Below are positions 31,907 to 42,000 of a stretch of 64,000 nucleotides of DNA, piece after piece. Origin of the DNA: an uncultured Bacteroidales bacterium (lineage in GTDB: Bacteria; Bacteroidota; Bacteroidia; Bacteroidales; Paludibacteraceae); the NCBI GenBank assembly GCA_934692905.1, contig CAKUUM010000004.1, positions 5,634-69,633 of the forward strand. Direction: 5' to 3'. A program made the translations under genes and the position numbers. The notes below the pieces were generated by a model that was not told where the DNA came from, searched no databases, and worked only from the letters and a program-made list of their open reading frames with translations. How positions within the stretch are numbered: the stretch's first letter is position 1; each line of letters opens with the position of its first letter.

Positions 31907-33403
31907 ATGTATATGAAATCGTTTTGTGTCAGTTTGCTCACGATGATTGTGAGTGTGTCGGTGTTTGCGGCTACGGATGACTGGGCGCAGCATAACCGCT
32001 ATGCCAGTGCCAACGAAGCCATAGTGGATACACCGTCCGTGGTTTTTATAGGTAACTCCATTACCGACATCTGGGATAACATACACCCCGAGTTCTTCAC
32101 CGCCAACCACTATGCCAACCGTGGCATCAGCGGGCAAGTGACATCGCAGATGCTGGCCCGTTTTCAGGCGGATGTTATCCAACTCCACCCGCAGATTGTG
32201 GTGATTCTGGCGGGAACCAATGATATTGCTCTCAACAACGGATATATCGCCATTGAGCATATCGCCGAGAATATCCAATCGATGTGCGAGTTGGCACAAT
32301 ATCACCATATCCAACCGATTATCTGTTCGGTCCTGCCTGCATATGAATACGCATGGCGCAAAGAAGTGGAGTCTCCCGCAGCGGTTATACGACAACTCAA
32401 TAGTCTGCTACGGACATACGCCGAGAAAAACAATATCCCTTATGCGGACTATTACTCCGCCCTGGCGGATGAACGCGGCGGACTGCCTGAGAAATACTCA
32501 AAAGACGGCGTGCACCCTACCGCAGCGGGCTACGACATTATGGAGCCTATCATTACTGCCGAGATAAACAAGCACCTGAAGAAAGAGACATGTTCCATCA
32601 CGCCGACGCGTACCGTGTACCTCTATACCGGCAAGAAGCCCAACGAGAACGGCTATACCGCCGATGACGAGACAGCAGGTCAATACGGGGAATTGTACAA
32701 GACTTCCGAACCCCGTTTTGATTTGTATCTGCCGGAAGGCGTAGAGAATGCCCCTGTGATACTGTCTTGTCCGGGTGGCGGATACCGATATACCTCCATC
32801 GGCAACGAGGGCATCAACGTGGCAGAGTATTTTGTGCCACGCGGATATGCCGTAGCCGTTCTCAAATACCGGTTACCCAACGGACATACCGAAGTGCCCC
32901 TTACGGACGCGTGCCGCGCAATGGAGATACTACGTGACAGTGCCGATGCATGGCATCTGGACAAGAACAAGACAGGTGTTATCGGTTTCTCTGCGGGCGG
33001 ACACCTGGCGGCTACGCTGTGTACGAAATACACTTCGGCAAAGGCACGTCCTGATTTCGGCATACTGGTTTACCCTGTTATCTCTATGGACGATAGCATT
33101 ACGCACAAAGGTTCATGCCGCTTGCTCTTGGGCGAGCAGGCGTCTGACACTAAGCGGGATATGTGGTCCGCCGACAAGTGTGTAAGTGACGACACGCCTC
33201 CGTGTTTCATTGTAGCATGCCAGGACGACAAGACGGTGCCGGTAGAGAATTCGATTCGTATGTATCAGGCTCTCACAGCCCATCATGTCTATACAGAGAT
33301 GATACTTCTGCCGGCAGGCGGGCACGGTTGGGGCTTTGCCCGTCAGTTTCCGCAACGCAAAGTGTTTGAAAACGCCTTGATGCAGTTCTTGCAAGGACGG
33401 TAA
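31907..33403 (+). CDS. Secreted bifunctional esterase: GDSL/SGNH hydrolase plus alpha/beta hydrolase
   Basis: Signal peptide 1-21. Domain 1 (about 40-225) is an SGNH lipase/acetylesterase: S51 in GNS, G73, N105 in GTND, and D200/H203 in DGVHPT. Domain 2 (about 265-498) is an alpha/beta hydrolase of the acetyl-xylan-esterase type: oxyanion PGGGY, S362 in GFSAGGH, D440/D441 in CQDD and H473 in GGHGW. Two esterases on one chain suggest removal of acyl or acetyl groups from a decorated polymer. By neighbourhood this could be O-acetylated peptidoglycan, but acetylated plant glycan is equally possible. ATG at 31907 or 31913 (MKSF). Confidence 0.88.
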   Translation: MYMKSFCVSLLTMIVSVSVFAATDDWAQHNRYASANEAIVDTPSVVFIGNSITDIWDNIHPEFFTANHYANRGISGQVTSQMLARFQADVIQLHPQIVVILAGTNDIALNNGYIAIEHIAENIQSMCELAQYHHIQPIICSVLPAYEYAWRKEVESPAAVIRQLNSLLRTYAEKNNIPYADYYSALADERGGLPEKYSKDGVHPTAAGYDIMEPIITAEINKHLKKETCSITPTRTVYLYTGKKPNENGYTADDETAGQYGELYKTSEPRFDLYLPEGVENAPVILSCPGGGYRYTSIGNEGINVAEYFVPRGYAVAVLKYRLPNGHTEVPLTDACRAMEILRDSADAWHLDKNKTGVIGFSAGGHLAATLCTKYTSAKARPDFGILVYPVISMDDSITHKGSCRLLLGEQASDTKRDMWSADKCVSDDTPPCFIVACQDDKTVPVENSIRMYQALTAHHVYTEMILLPAGGHGWGFARQFPQRKVFENALMQFLQGR

Positions 33404-33430
33404 ACAGCCGACACCACGTAGTGCAAGCCC

Positions 33431-34651
33431 TTACTCCTCGTACAAGAGATAGGGCTTGCGCTGTGCCTTGAAGTGCTGAACGTCCGGTTGCCAGCGGGCT
33501 TGTATCTCTGCTTCGGTATGCCCGGCGATTATCATAGGGCGGATATAGTCCACGCCAACCAATTTCTCGAAGAAAGGCGTGAAGAACGCATTGCCGTCCC
33601 ATGCTTTGCCGTCGGTGGTGTCGGCATTGGCACGCACCACATTGTAGGCATCTATCAGGTAGCGCAATGAGAAATGCACTTTGCGGGCATCGGTTGCCGA
33701 TATACCGCTCAGGTCAATGCCATGGCAGATGTTGCCCTTTTGCGTGGAGGCGGCAGGGGTGAAGGAAAGGGTGTCCGTAGCCGCGGCAGAGTGGTAAGAG
33801 GGATGCCCGTAGCAGAGGAAAGGCTTGTCCGTACCACGTCCCAAGGAAACGGGAGTGCCCTCGAACAGGCAGACAGACGGATAGAGGTAGACAGCCAGCA
33901 TATTGCGCAAGTTGGGCGAAGGGGGAACGGGCAGGTTGTAGGTGGTTTGGTGGGTGTAGTTGAGACAGGTAACGACAGTCAAGTCAACCTGCAATGAATC
34001 GCTGAGCCAGTATTCACCGTTTATCATACGTGCCAGTTCACCAAGCGTCATACCATGTACGACCGGTATGGGCAATGCCCCGACGCCCGATTTGTAGCGC
34101 ATATCCAAGATAGGTCCGTCGATGTAGTATCCGTTGGGGTTGGGTCGGTCGAAGACTATGAACTGCTTGCCGCTGTGTGCGCAAGCGTCCATGAGACGCA
34201 TCATGGTGATGTAGTAGGTGTAGAAACGAAGTCCGACGTCCTGTATGTCCGTGATTAGCACATCGAACAGGGACATAGACTCTGCCGACGGGCGATAGGT
34301 CTTGCCATCGTAGAGGGAGAGAATGGGAATACCCGTCTTCTCGTCCACGCTGCTCTGCACATGCTCGCCCTCGCGTGCCGTGCCGCGGAAACCATGTTCG
34401 GGCGAGAAGACAGCCGTGACCTGCACACCATGCGCAAGGAGATGGTCCAAAGTGTGTGTATCGCCCACCATGCCCGTATGGTTGCTGAGGAGTGCCACAC
34501 GCTTGCCCTGCAGCAACGGGAGGTAAGCGTCCGTGCGTTCGGCACCGACGATGACGCGAGTCTGTTCTGCGGGTTGTTGCGGGGCTGTCGTGGCAGCGGG
34601 ACAAAGGATAGCCGTTAGCAGGGCTATTAAAAACAAAGGTATTCTTTTCAT
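33431..34651 (-). CDS. namZ: NamZ-type exo-beta-N-acetylmuramidase (DUF1343)
   Basis: Signal peptide 1-20. The DUF1343 blocks are complete: GKRVALLSNHTG, VFSPEHGFRG, GIPILSLYDG, DVLITDIQDVGLRFYTYYIT, VFDRPNPNG and PVVHGMTLGELA. Members of this family release non-reducing-end MurNAc from peptidoglycan fragments (shown for Bacillus and Tannerella NamZ). The protein is periplasmic or surface-exposed. It has its own promoter (34673-34703) on the same strand as the SusCD genes upstream, and points to peptidoglycan as the locus substrate. Confidence 0.92.
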   Translation of the reverse strand: MKRIPLFLIALLTAILCPAATTAPQQPAEQTRVIVGAERTDAYLPLLQGKRVALLSNHTGMVGDTHTLDHLLAHGVQVTAVFSPEHGFRGTAREGEHVQSSVDEKTGIPILSLYDGKTYRPSAESMSLFDVLITDIQDVGLRFYTYYITMMRLMDACAHSGKQFIVFDRPNPNGYYIDGPILDMRYKSGVGALPIPVVHGMTLGELARMINGEYWLSDSLQVDLTVVTCLNYTHQTTYNLPVPPSPNLRNMLAVYLYPSVCLFEGTPVSLGRGTDKPFLCYGHPSYHSAAATDTLSFTPAASTQKGNICHGIDLSGISATDARKVHFSLRYLIDAYNVVRANADTTDGKAWDGNAFFTPFFEKLVGVDYIRPMIIAGHTEAEIQARWQPDVQHFKAQRKPYLLYEE

Positions 34652-34672
34652 TTCTCTTTTCTATCTATGGCA

Positions 34673-34703
34673 CAAAGGTAAGTGTTTCGGTTGGATTGCA
34701 CAA
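34673..34703 (-). promoter_or_regulatory. Promoter of namZ
   Basis: On the minus strand, TTG, 20 nt, TACCTTTG, ending 22 nt before the ATG at 34651. Confidence 0.75.
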
Positions 34704-34768
34704 CTATGGCGGGATGATTTCATAATCACTTATAACTATGGCGGGGCGAGACGCCTACACTCCTATCT

Positions 34769-34797
34769 TACCGCGGACGAGGCGTCCGCGTCCCCGG
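34769..34797. repeat. GC-rich palindromic element (copy 2)
   Basis: This 29-nt element matches 2893-2921 at 27 of 29 positions. Here it lies in the namZ-DUF4623 gap. Confidence 0.75.
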
Positions 34798-34849
34798 CAA
34801 CAATAGTGAAGATGCGGGACGAGGTGTTTCCCCTACTATTCCACAAGAA

Positions 34850-34894
34850 TATCACAAGAGGTTACCTAAGTTCGTTAGATAGCCTCTTGTGATA
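34850..34894 (-). terminator. Terminator after the DUF4623-like gene
   Basis: ATCACAAGAGG (34851-34861) pairs with CCTCTTGTGAT (34883-34893), an 11-bp stem with a 21-nt loop that may pair further. It lies 26 nt beyond the stop at 34920 and could act in both directions. Confidence 0.7.
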
Positions 34895-34919
34895 CTTATG
34901 CGGTTACTCACCAATATAC

Positions 34920-36653
34920 TTATTGGGCTTTGGGGAATTCGATGAGTGCAAAGCCGGCATTGACAGCGGCCGTGTAAACCACTAACTTGCCATCCACTTC
35001 GGCTGCATTGCACTGAGCGGAGCAAGCCGATGCCGTAGTCTTACCCTCTGAGTCAAGGAAGTAGCCATACGTAGGCTCCCATGGGTTCTCCTCCGTGCTG
35101 TTGTTGATAGCCTCTGACAACTTGACCAATGCGGCTTGGTTGTCCACACCGTCGGTGATGTCCATGATGTAGAGAACAGGACCGAAATTGTAGTGCATCG
35201 GTTGCGAGTTGGCTACAGTGAACATCAGATAACGTCCGCGATTGTAGTTGATGATGCGCGGGTCCACTCCGTGATTGGGGCGTGCGTCCGCTTCGGTGAA
35301 ATCGAACTCCACATCGTCAATGAGTTTGGTACCATTGGCATCCATAAGGCGGACAAACGGCACATACGTACTGGTGAACAGGTATTTGCCCGGGTCCACT
35401 TGATTAACATAACCGTAGTAGGAGCATACATCTTCGAGACTGATTTCGTAAGGGTCGGAGAAGGTGGTGAAGTTGGTTACCGTGAATCGGTAAATCTTGT
35501 CGCCTGGCTCCTGCTTGCAGAAGAAGGCGTATCCGTTACCACTCTCGTCGAGGTTGATAGACATATTGTCACCCAGGCGTCCCGTGTATTTGGTGGTGTC
35601 GTTGCCGTTGATGCTGAGCACGCCATCCCATGACCATACATCGGGCATAGCAGTCGGGGATGCATAGTGATATACTTTCAACGGAGAAGCAGCACTGACT
35701 GGTGCTACAAGGTTGCAGATATAGATGTGTCCGTGAGAGAGACGACCGGCACTGACAACGTGTGTACCGCCCGTTACGCCCTCTACGTTGAGCATAATCG
35801 GAGCGCTTGCGTTGTTGGCGAGAAGGTCAGCCACCTTCAACAGGCGCGGTGTGGGAGTCTCTGCTCCTTCACGGGATACGATGAGCACGTGTTCACCATC
35901 GAAGTCGCTACCACGTACCTGCTCGCCTGCGAAATAGGCAGGAGTGTTGCCCGTAGCAACAGAGAAGTCGTGTACGACGGCTTGGGTGAAATCAACGCCC
36001 GGGGTAGGTCCGCTCTTGAAGGTGATTTCCATCTCCGTCTTGCGCCCCATAAACTCGATAACGAGTTTGCCCGGGTTGGCTGCGGTGAGGACATTGTCTT
36101 TCATCTCGGTGAATTGGTAGGTGGCACGTGCAGGGATAAGCGTGATAGACGAGAGGATAGCCTCTGCCTCATCGGGCATACCGAGCGCGAGTACGCCGTC
36201 CACCACTTGGGCTGTGTACTCGGTGCCGCCGCGGGACTTCATAACGAGTTTGTCGAGTTGGGGGTCAGAGGTCGGGTCACTGAGATTGATAAAGACCTCA
36301 TAGACCTGCTCTTTGGTACCGTTGATGACCTTCACGTCCTGCTTGAGTTGCTTGCCGTCCTCGGAGGTGTTGAGGGTGAAGTCGTAGGTGTCCTGGTCGA
36401 GTTTGGCACCCAGCGAGAGTTTGGCGTTGAACTGGATAGCGTTGACATCGGTCTCGGCTGCCACGTTGTCGAAAGTGACGGTGTAAGCGTTGTTGTCCAC
36501 CGTGCCGGTGTAGGTGGAGTTCTTGATAGAAATGGACTTGATGAGCGCCTCGACGGTGTCATTGTTGCCATTCTCCGGGCCTTTGCACCCGGGTGTGCAT
36601 AACAACCCGATAAGGGCGATGCACGAAAAGAAAAGATTACGTTTCATATACAT
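34920..36653 (-). CDS. DUF4623-like surface lipoprotein of the SusCD locus
   Basis: A lipobox (LLCTPGC, Cys23) anchors it. Two related N-terminal Ig-like beta domains (about 35-125 and 130-215) carry the DUF5018-type pattern. The 350-residue C-terminal part (GEQVRGSDFDGEHVLIVSRE, YHYASPTAMPDVWSW, RYLMFTVANSQPMHYNFGP) looks like a propeller and matches the DUF4623 proteins found beside SusD. It probably binds glycan at the cell surface. It follows susD on the same strand after a 525-nt gap. No catalytic residues can be assigned. Confidence 0.8.
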   Translation of the reverse strand: MYMKRNLFFSCIALIGLLCTPGCKGPENGNNDTVEALIKSISIKNSTYTGTVDNNAYTVTFDNVAAETDVNAIQFNAKLSLGAKLDQDTYDFTLNTSEDGKQLKQDVKVINGTKEQVYEVFINLSDPTSDPQLDKLVMKSRGGTEYTAQVVDGVLALGMPDEAEAILSSITLIPARATYQFTEMKDNVLTAANPGKLVIEFMGRKTEMEITFKSGPTPGVDFTQAVVHDFSVATGNTPAYFAGEQVRGSDFDGEHVLIVSREGAETPTPRLLKVADLLANNASAPIMLNVEGVTGGTHVVSAGRLSHGHIYICNLVAPVSAASPLKVYHYASPTAMPDVWSWDGVLSINGNDTTKYTGRLGDNMSINLDESGNGYAFFCKQEPGDKIYRFTVTNFTTFSDPYEISLEDVCSYYGYVNQVDPGKYLFTSTYVPFVRLMDANGTKLIDDVEFDFTEADARPNHGVDPRIINYNRGRYLMFTVANSQPMHYNFGPVLYIMDITDGVDNQAALVKLSEAINNSTEENPWEPTYGYFLDSEGKTTASACSAQCNAAEVDGKLVVYTAAVNAGFALIEFPKAQ

Positions 36654-37177
36654 TTAACAACTAATAATTTGCGATGGTGGTAACCAAAACATTCATTGCC
36701 TGCAAAAACAAGGAACATGTAATTACCGTATAATTAACCACGAATTTTGCTCCATTAAAGCCATGCAGACCCATTAAAATTCTCCGTTAATAGCCGTGTA
36801 ATTGACCGTTAATTTTCTCCATAAACATATAATTACCGTGTAATTAACCATTAATTTTGCTCCGCATTGGCTGTTTATATTTTATAATAATTACTCGTTT
36901 ATGAATGGTTTATCCGTTGCCTATCCCTTGCGTATGGGTTGCCTATCCCTTGCTGTTTGAATCGATTAATAAACGATAACATCCAAGGACGGGCTCCGCT
37001 AATTGCCGCGTAAGTCATAAGCCTCCATTAATTGCCGTTAATCAGTCGTCAATTATTCTCCATTAAAGCCCATTAAAAACAGAGTATGACACCTTGATGT
37101 CGTATTGCTATCCTCCCAATAAAGTCTCAATTTTTTGTCGAGACCTTATCGGGGGTATATAGGGAGTCATTAGGGGG
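36654..37177. other. AT-rich gap with TTAAT spacer repeats
   Basis: There is no gene. The stretch is packed with ATTACCGTGTAATTAACCAT and CCGTTAAT-like units (36715-36870 and 37010-37075), and two TATCCCTTGC copies near 36922 and 36943. The same repeat types occur at 2400-2500, 10385, 10705 and 14925. Confidence 0.7.
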
Positions 37178-39013
37178 CTACTGCCACTCCTTGGTTTGGG
37201 TGAGGGTGTAGCCCTTGTTTTTGTAGAGGGTGATTTGACCTGACGGCACGGGATTGACATAGTTGCGTGCGACAGGCATTTCACGTGCACCCTCCGTATT
37301 ACGAAGAATATAACCTTCCTTGATCGTTGCATCTGCCGTGGCTGTAGCCATATTGTCCGCATCCGCCTTTACGAGCACTATTTCAGGGTCAATACCTTGG
37401 TAGTTATCCTTGTTGATATACGCACCATAGCGTATGTCGGGATTACAGCCATTGTAGAGATAGCCTAACCGATACCAACGCTTCAGGTCGTTGAGGCGGA
37501 AGCCTTCCATACACAACTCCACACGGCGTTCACGACGGATTTCCCAAAGGATAGCATCTATCGGTCCCCCATCCTTTGTCCGGTCGCCAGGGTAGTATTG
37601 AGGATTGTACTCCAACTCTGTATATTTGGGGTCGATATATGTTATTCCATTCACCGCAGGCTGATTGCCGGCAACCACTTGCAGGGCAGGTAGATTAACA
37701 TCAGCACGAGCACGAATCATGTTGATGGAACGGTCAAGTTCTGTGTTTGAGAACGGATAAGATGCATTAATCAGATGAAGTTCGTAAGCCGCTTCTGCGT
37801 AATTGAGCAAGACTTCTGCGTAACGCAAACAAGGTGCGTCGGTGACATTCTTCGAACCTGACCATGTGGCTTCAGGAGTGGAAGCACGGTCATCATCCAT
37901 AAACTTATTCCATGAATAGCCTGTGAGCGCATAGTTAAATGGCTTTGTATCCGTACCTTTCAGATAAAAATGAGGACGGATACACATAGTGAGACGCGGG
38001 TCACGGTTATTAAAGAACTCTGCTTCTGTTTTCGGAATAAAGAAGGGGTCCTTTACACCAAGAGGCAGTCCGTCGGCGGTGAGGAAAGACTCGGCGAGGG
38101 ATTTGCTGAGACCCGCCTGCGCCTCGGTGAAGGAGTACGTGAGCGTGGAGTGCGCCAGTACGCCGTCTTCGTAGTGACGGTACATGATGACTTCAGGATT
38201 GTCGGCGAGGTCCTCGCTGACGAACAGCGACTTGTAGGAGGGCGCAATGGAGTATTTGCCCGAGTTCATGACGAGCAGGGCGGCATCGCGTGCGGCAACC
38301 AGGCACTGCTCTGCCATGTCGAGGTCGATATTATGATACTTGAGGAACGTACCCTCGCGGAGCAGATAGCGGGATGCTATGGCTGCCACCACATAACGGT
38401 TGATTTGCTGCGCCCCATCGTTCTCGCGGACACTATCCATGGCATAGCGGAAGTCCTCGAGGATACGCGCGTCCACGTAGGTACGGGGGTCGCGGTCCTT
38501 GTAGAGGTAGTCCATGTCCTCCTTTTTGCTGCTCGCCACAGGCACACGGTCGAACCAAGGCACATCGCCGTAGGTGAAGGTGAGGTTGCTGTAGTAGCAG
38601 GCACGGAAGAAACGTGCCACCCCGCGCCAGTGGTTCTTGGTAGCCGCGTTGGCATCAATACGGTCGATATTCTCGAGCACATAGTTCGCCCTGCGGATAT
38701 TGGAGAACGACCACGAGCCGTCGGACACAGGCACTGCCTCGGGACGGAGGTTGAGTTGCTGCTTGTCGGAGGCAAAGTCGTCGTTGTTGGTCTGCCCCAT
38801 GAGGAACGGTCCGTGGGATGTGCCCGTGCCATAGCCCGAGAAGACAGAGGTGTAGAAGCCGTACATATAGGTACGTGTCTGGTCCTCGTTTTGCCAGAAC
38901 TCGGCATCGGTGAAGTCGTCGTAGGCAGGCTGATTGAGGAAGTCTTCGCAGCCCGTGAACGTCAGCGAAGAAGCGGCGAGGAGGAGCGAAAGGATTATAT
39001 GATTATTCTTCAT
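37178..39013 (-). CDS. susD: SusD-family outer-membrane nutrient-binding lipoprotein
   Basis: Lipobox TFTGC (Cys22). The body shows the SusD layout: early EDFLNQP, TPR-like helices (ANYVLENIDRID, WRGVARFFRACYYSNLTFTYGDVPWF) and the C-terminal LLNYAEAAYEL, IRRERRVELCMEGFRLNDLKRW block. SusD caps the SusC transporter at the cell surface and binds oligosaccharides. It lies 19 nt after susC. 611 residues is usual. Confidence 0.96.
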   Translation of the reverse strand: MKNNHIILSLLLAASSLTFTGCEDFLNQPAYDDFTDAEFWQNEDQTRTYMYGFYTSVFSGYGTGTSHGPFLMGQTNNDDFASDKQQLNLRPEAVPVSDGSWSFSNIRRANYVLENIDRIDANAATKNHWRGVARFFRACYYSNLTFTYGDVPWFDRVPVASSKKEDMDYLYKDRDPRTYVDARILEDFRYAMDSVRENDGAQQINRYVVAAIASRYLLREGTFLKYHNIDLDMAEQCLVAARDAALLVMNSGKYSIAPSYKSLFVSEDLADNPEVIMYRHYEDGVLAHSTLTYSFTEAQAGLSKSLAESFLTADGLPLGVKDPFFIPKTEAEFFNNRDPRLTMCIRPHFYLKGTDTKPFNYALTGYSWNKFMDDDRASTPEATWSGSKNVTDAPCLRYAEVLLNYAEAAYELHLINASYPFSNTELDRSINMIRARADVNLPALQVVAGNQPAVNGITYIDPKYTELEYNPQYYPGDRTKDGGPIDAILWEIRRERRVELCMEGFRLNDLKRWYRLGYLYNGCNPDIRYGAYINKDNYQGIDPEIVLVKADADNMATATADATIKEGYILRNTEGAREMPVARNYVNPVPSGQITLYKNKGYTLTQTKEWQ

Positions 39014-39032
39014 AAGTCATTAGTATATAATA

Positions 39033-42000
39033 TTATAACGAGATTTGGAGACCACAACTGAGTTGGCGTGTGAAGGGGTAGATACGTCCCCATCCCATGG
39101 CTCCGCCGTCGCCGGTAGAGGTGTCGGTCTCCGGGTCGATGGGCAGGTCGCCGAGATGGTCGAACTCACATACGTTCTCGGCACTGAAATAGATGCGGAA
39201 CTTGGAGAAGTGCATCTTGCGGAGTGCCTTTTCGGGCAGGCTGTAACCGAGGGTGATGTTCTTGAGACGCAGGTAACTCATGTCGAGGAGGTAGCGCGTC
39301 TGGCAGAGGAAGTTGAAGGCTGCCGCCGAATACTGCCCGGGTTGGTTGGTCTCGGTGAGACGGGGATAGAAAGCATCGGTGTGGTCGGGCTTCCAGTAGT
39401 CGGTCTGGTGGGCATAGTAGGTGCCCTCGGAGAAGTTCCATCCGGGTATCATCATAGTGCCCGTAGCCCAGTATTGACGCGAGCCGACGCCTTGGAAGAG
39501 CAGGTTGAGGTCCACGCCGTACCAGTCGATACCAATCTTGAAGTTGTACTCATAGCGCGGAGTGGTGTTGCCGATACGACGCCAATCGCCCGGGTTGGCA
39601 GCGGTCTTGTCGCCCCACGTGATTTCACCGTCACCGTCGAGGTCCATATACTTGACATCACCGGGACTGTACTTGTAGCCGTAGCCGTTCATCTTCTCGA
39701 AGTAGGACTGCGAGGCGATGCCGTCCACGAGGGTGCCGTCGGCATTGAAATCGTCCTCTTGGAAGAGGCGGTCGGTGGTGAAGCCCCATATCTCACCATA
39801 GATTTTGCCCTCGTAGTTGCTGCCATCGAGGACGGAAGTGTTCTTGCGGGGGTGCTTGGTGACGATGGTAAGAGCGTCGGAGAGGTTGGCGGTCAGGTTG
39901 AGGCGCAATCCGTTGGAGAAGCGGTGGTGGTAGTCGAGAGAGAGTTCCCAACCGTTGGTGGTGAGTTGGGCAGCGTTCTCGTAGGGTGCGGTGGCTCCGA
40001 AAGTGCTCGGGACTTCGGTGCCGCCCACTACCATGCCGTCGTTGATACGGCGATAGAGGTCGAAACTGACACCTAGGTCGTCGTTGAAGAAACGAGTATC
40101 GATACCAAGGTTCATGGTCTTAATGGTCTCCCATGTGAAACCGTCGGCAATGGCGGTAGGCAGAGAGAAAGTCAACATGTTGGTGGAGCCGACAATCCAG
40201 CCGCTGTTGTAGGAACTCATGATGGCACGGAAACGGTTGTTGCCAATATCCTGGTTGCCGATAGAACCGTACGAGCCGCGAATCTTGAAGAAACTCCACC
40301 ACGGGTTGAGGACATCCCAGAAGTTCTCCTCGCTTGCCACCCAACCGAGTGAAGCAGACGGGAAGAAGCCCCAACGCTGGTCGGCGGGGAAACGCGAGGA
40401 ACCGTCGAAACGTCCGTTCAACTCAACGAGGTAACGGTTGCGGTAAGCATAGTTGGCACGCGCAAAGAAGCCCATGATTGCCCATGAGGTGTGGTTGCCG
40501 TAGATGAAGTTCTCGCCCGTGGCAAGGGAGATTTCCGCCTTGTTCTGGTCGAGGAGGTCGCGCTTCTCGGCGTTGACGTAGTCCACCTCCTTGTACTCGA
40601 TATTCATACCCGCAAAGACATTGAAGCTGTGGGCATCGTTCCATGTGTGTTTGTAGCGAAGGACGGCGTTGCCCGCATGGTAGTTGCGTTGGTAGATATA
40701 CTTGTCAATCTTGTTGCGCGAAGTGGCGGCCCAGTTGTCCACCAATTGCATGCTGCCGCTCCAGAAATCCCAACCGCCAACAGTGCCACCGCGCTGGGTG
40801 ATGCTTTGGTTGTCAAGGTTGTAGGTGTAATCAAGGTCGAGGGTCAGGTCGGGTATGCCGAGCGTGAAAGTAGCCCCTACGGACATACGCATATAGTCCT
40901 TGATGTTGCTGTTCATATTCGCCGCAGCGGTCTCAGTGACCGAGTTGCGGAATGGGTGTCCCTCGTAGGTGCCGTAAGGCATGATAGCAGGCCAACGGTA
41001 TAGATAGTAGAGAGCATCGTAATTAGATGTGCCGTAGTTGAAAGGCGTCTCAAGGTCGGTACGCGTGTAGAGTGCCTTACTGCGAACATGAAGCCATGGC
41101 TTGATTTCGGTGTCTGTGGAGAAATTCACCGAGTAACGGTCATATTGGTCAGGGTTGACCTTCACGACACCGCCTTGCCCCATATAACTGAGACCCATAT
41201 AATAGTTGGTCTTGCCCGCCGTGCCGCTGAAACTGAGGTTGTGCTGCTGCGAGAAGGAGAAGTCCTTGATATACTCGTCGGCAGCGTTCCAACCGCGGTA
41301 GAAATGCGGGGTGCCGGACTTGATGACAAAGTCACGCCCCTCCACCATCTCGGGCCCGAGGTTCTGGCTGCCGTACATACGGTTCCACTCTTTCATATTC
41401 TCGATGTCCTCGGCATCCCATACCAACCCGCAAGCGTTGGCAAAGACCGTGGTACCCGGAGTACGACGCTGACGTGCCTCAAGAGCCATCTCCGCACCGA
41501 TATACGACTTTGCCACCTCGGGCAGTGCCGTCGGGGTTGCCCACGAGAAATTGTTGGAGTAGTTGACCGTGAACTTGGACTGCGCACCTGCACCCGATTT
41601 GGTGGTAATCAGTATCACGCCAAAAGCAGCACGTGTACCGTAGATACTGGATGATGCCGCGTCTTTCAGCACGGAAATGTCCTGAATATCATCGGCATTG
41701 ACCATAGATATGTCGCTAATCTCCACACCGTCCACAAGGATAAGCGGCTGGCTGGCATCGTTGCCCTCGTTGAGCAGAGTGCCGACCGCACCACGGATAC
41801 GGAACTTAGGCGTGTCGCCCAATCGTCCTGACGACTGGGTGATGGTCAGACCGGGAACGGCACCTTGCAGACCCGTACCCACGTTGGCGATAGGACGTCC
41901 CTCCAACTGGTCTTCTACGCTCACAGACCCCACGGCACCCGTCAGGTTGGCTTTGCGCTGGGTGTCGTAGCCGACTACGACCACCTCGTCGAGCATCTTG

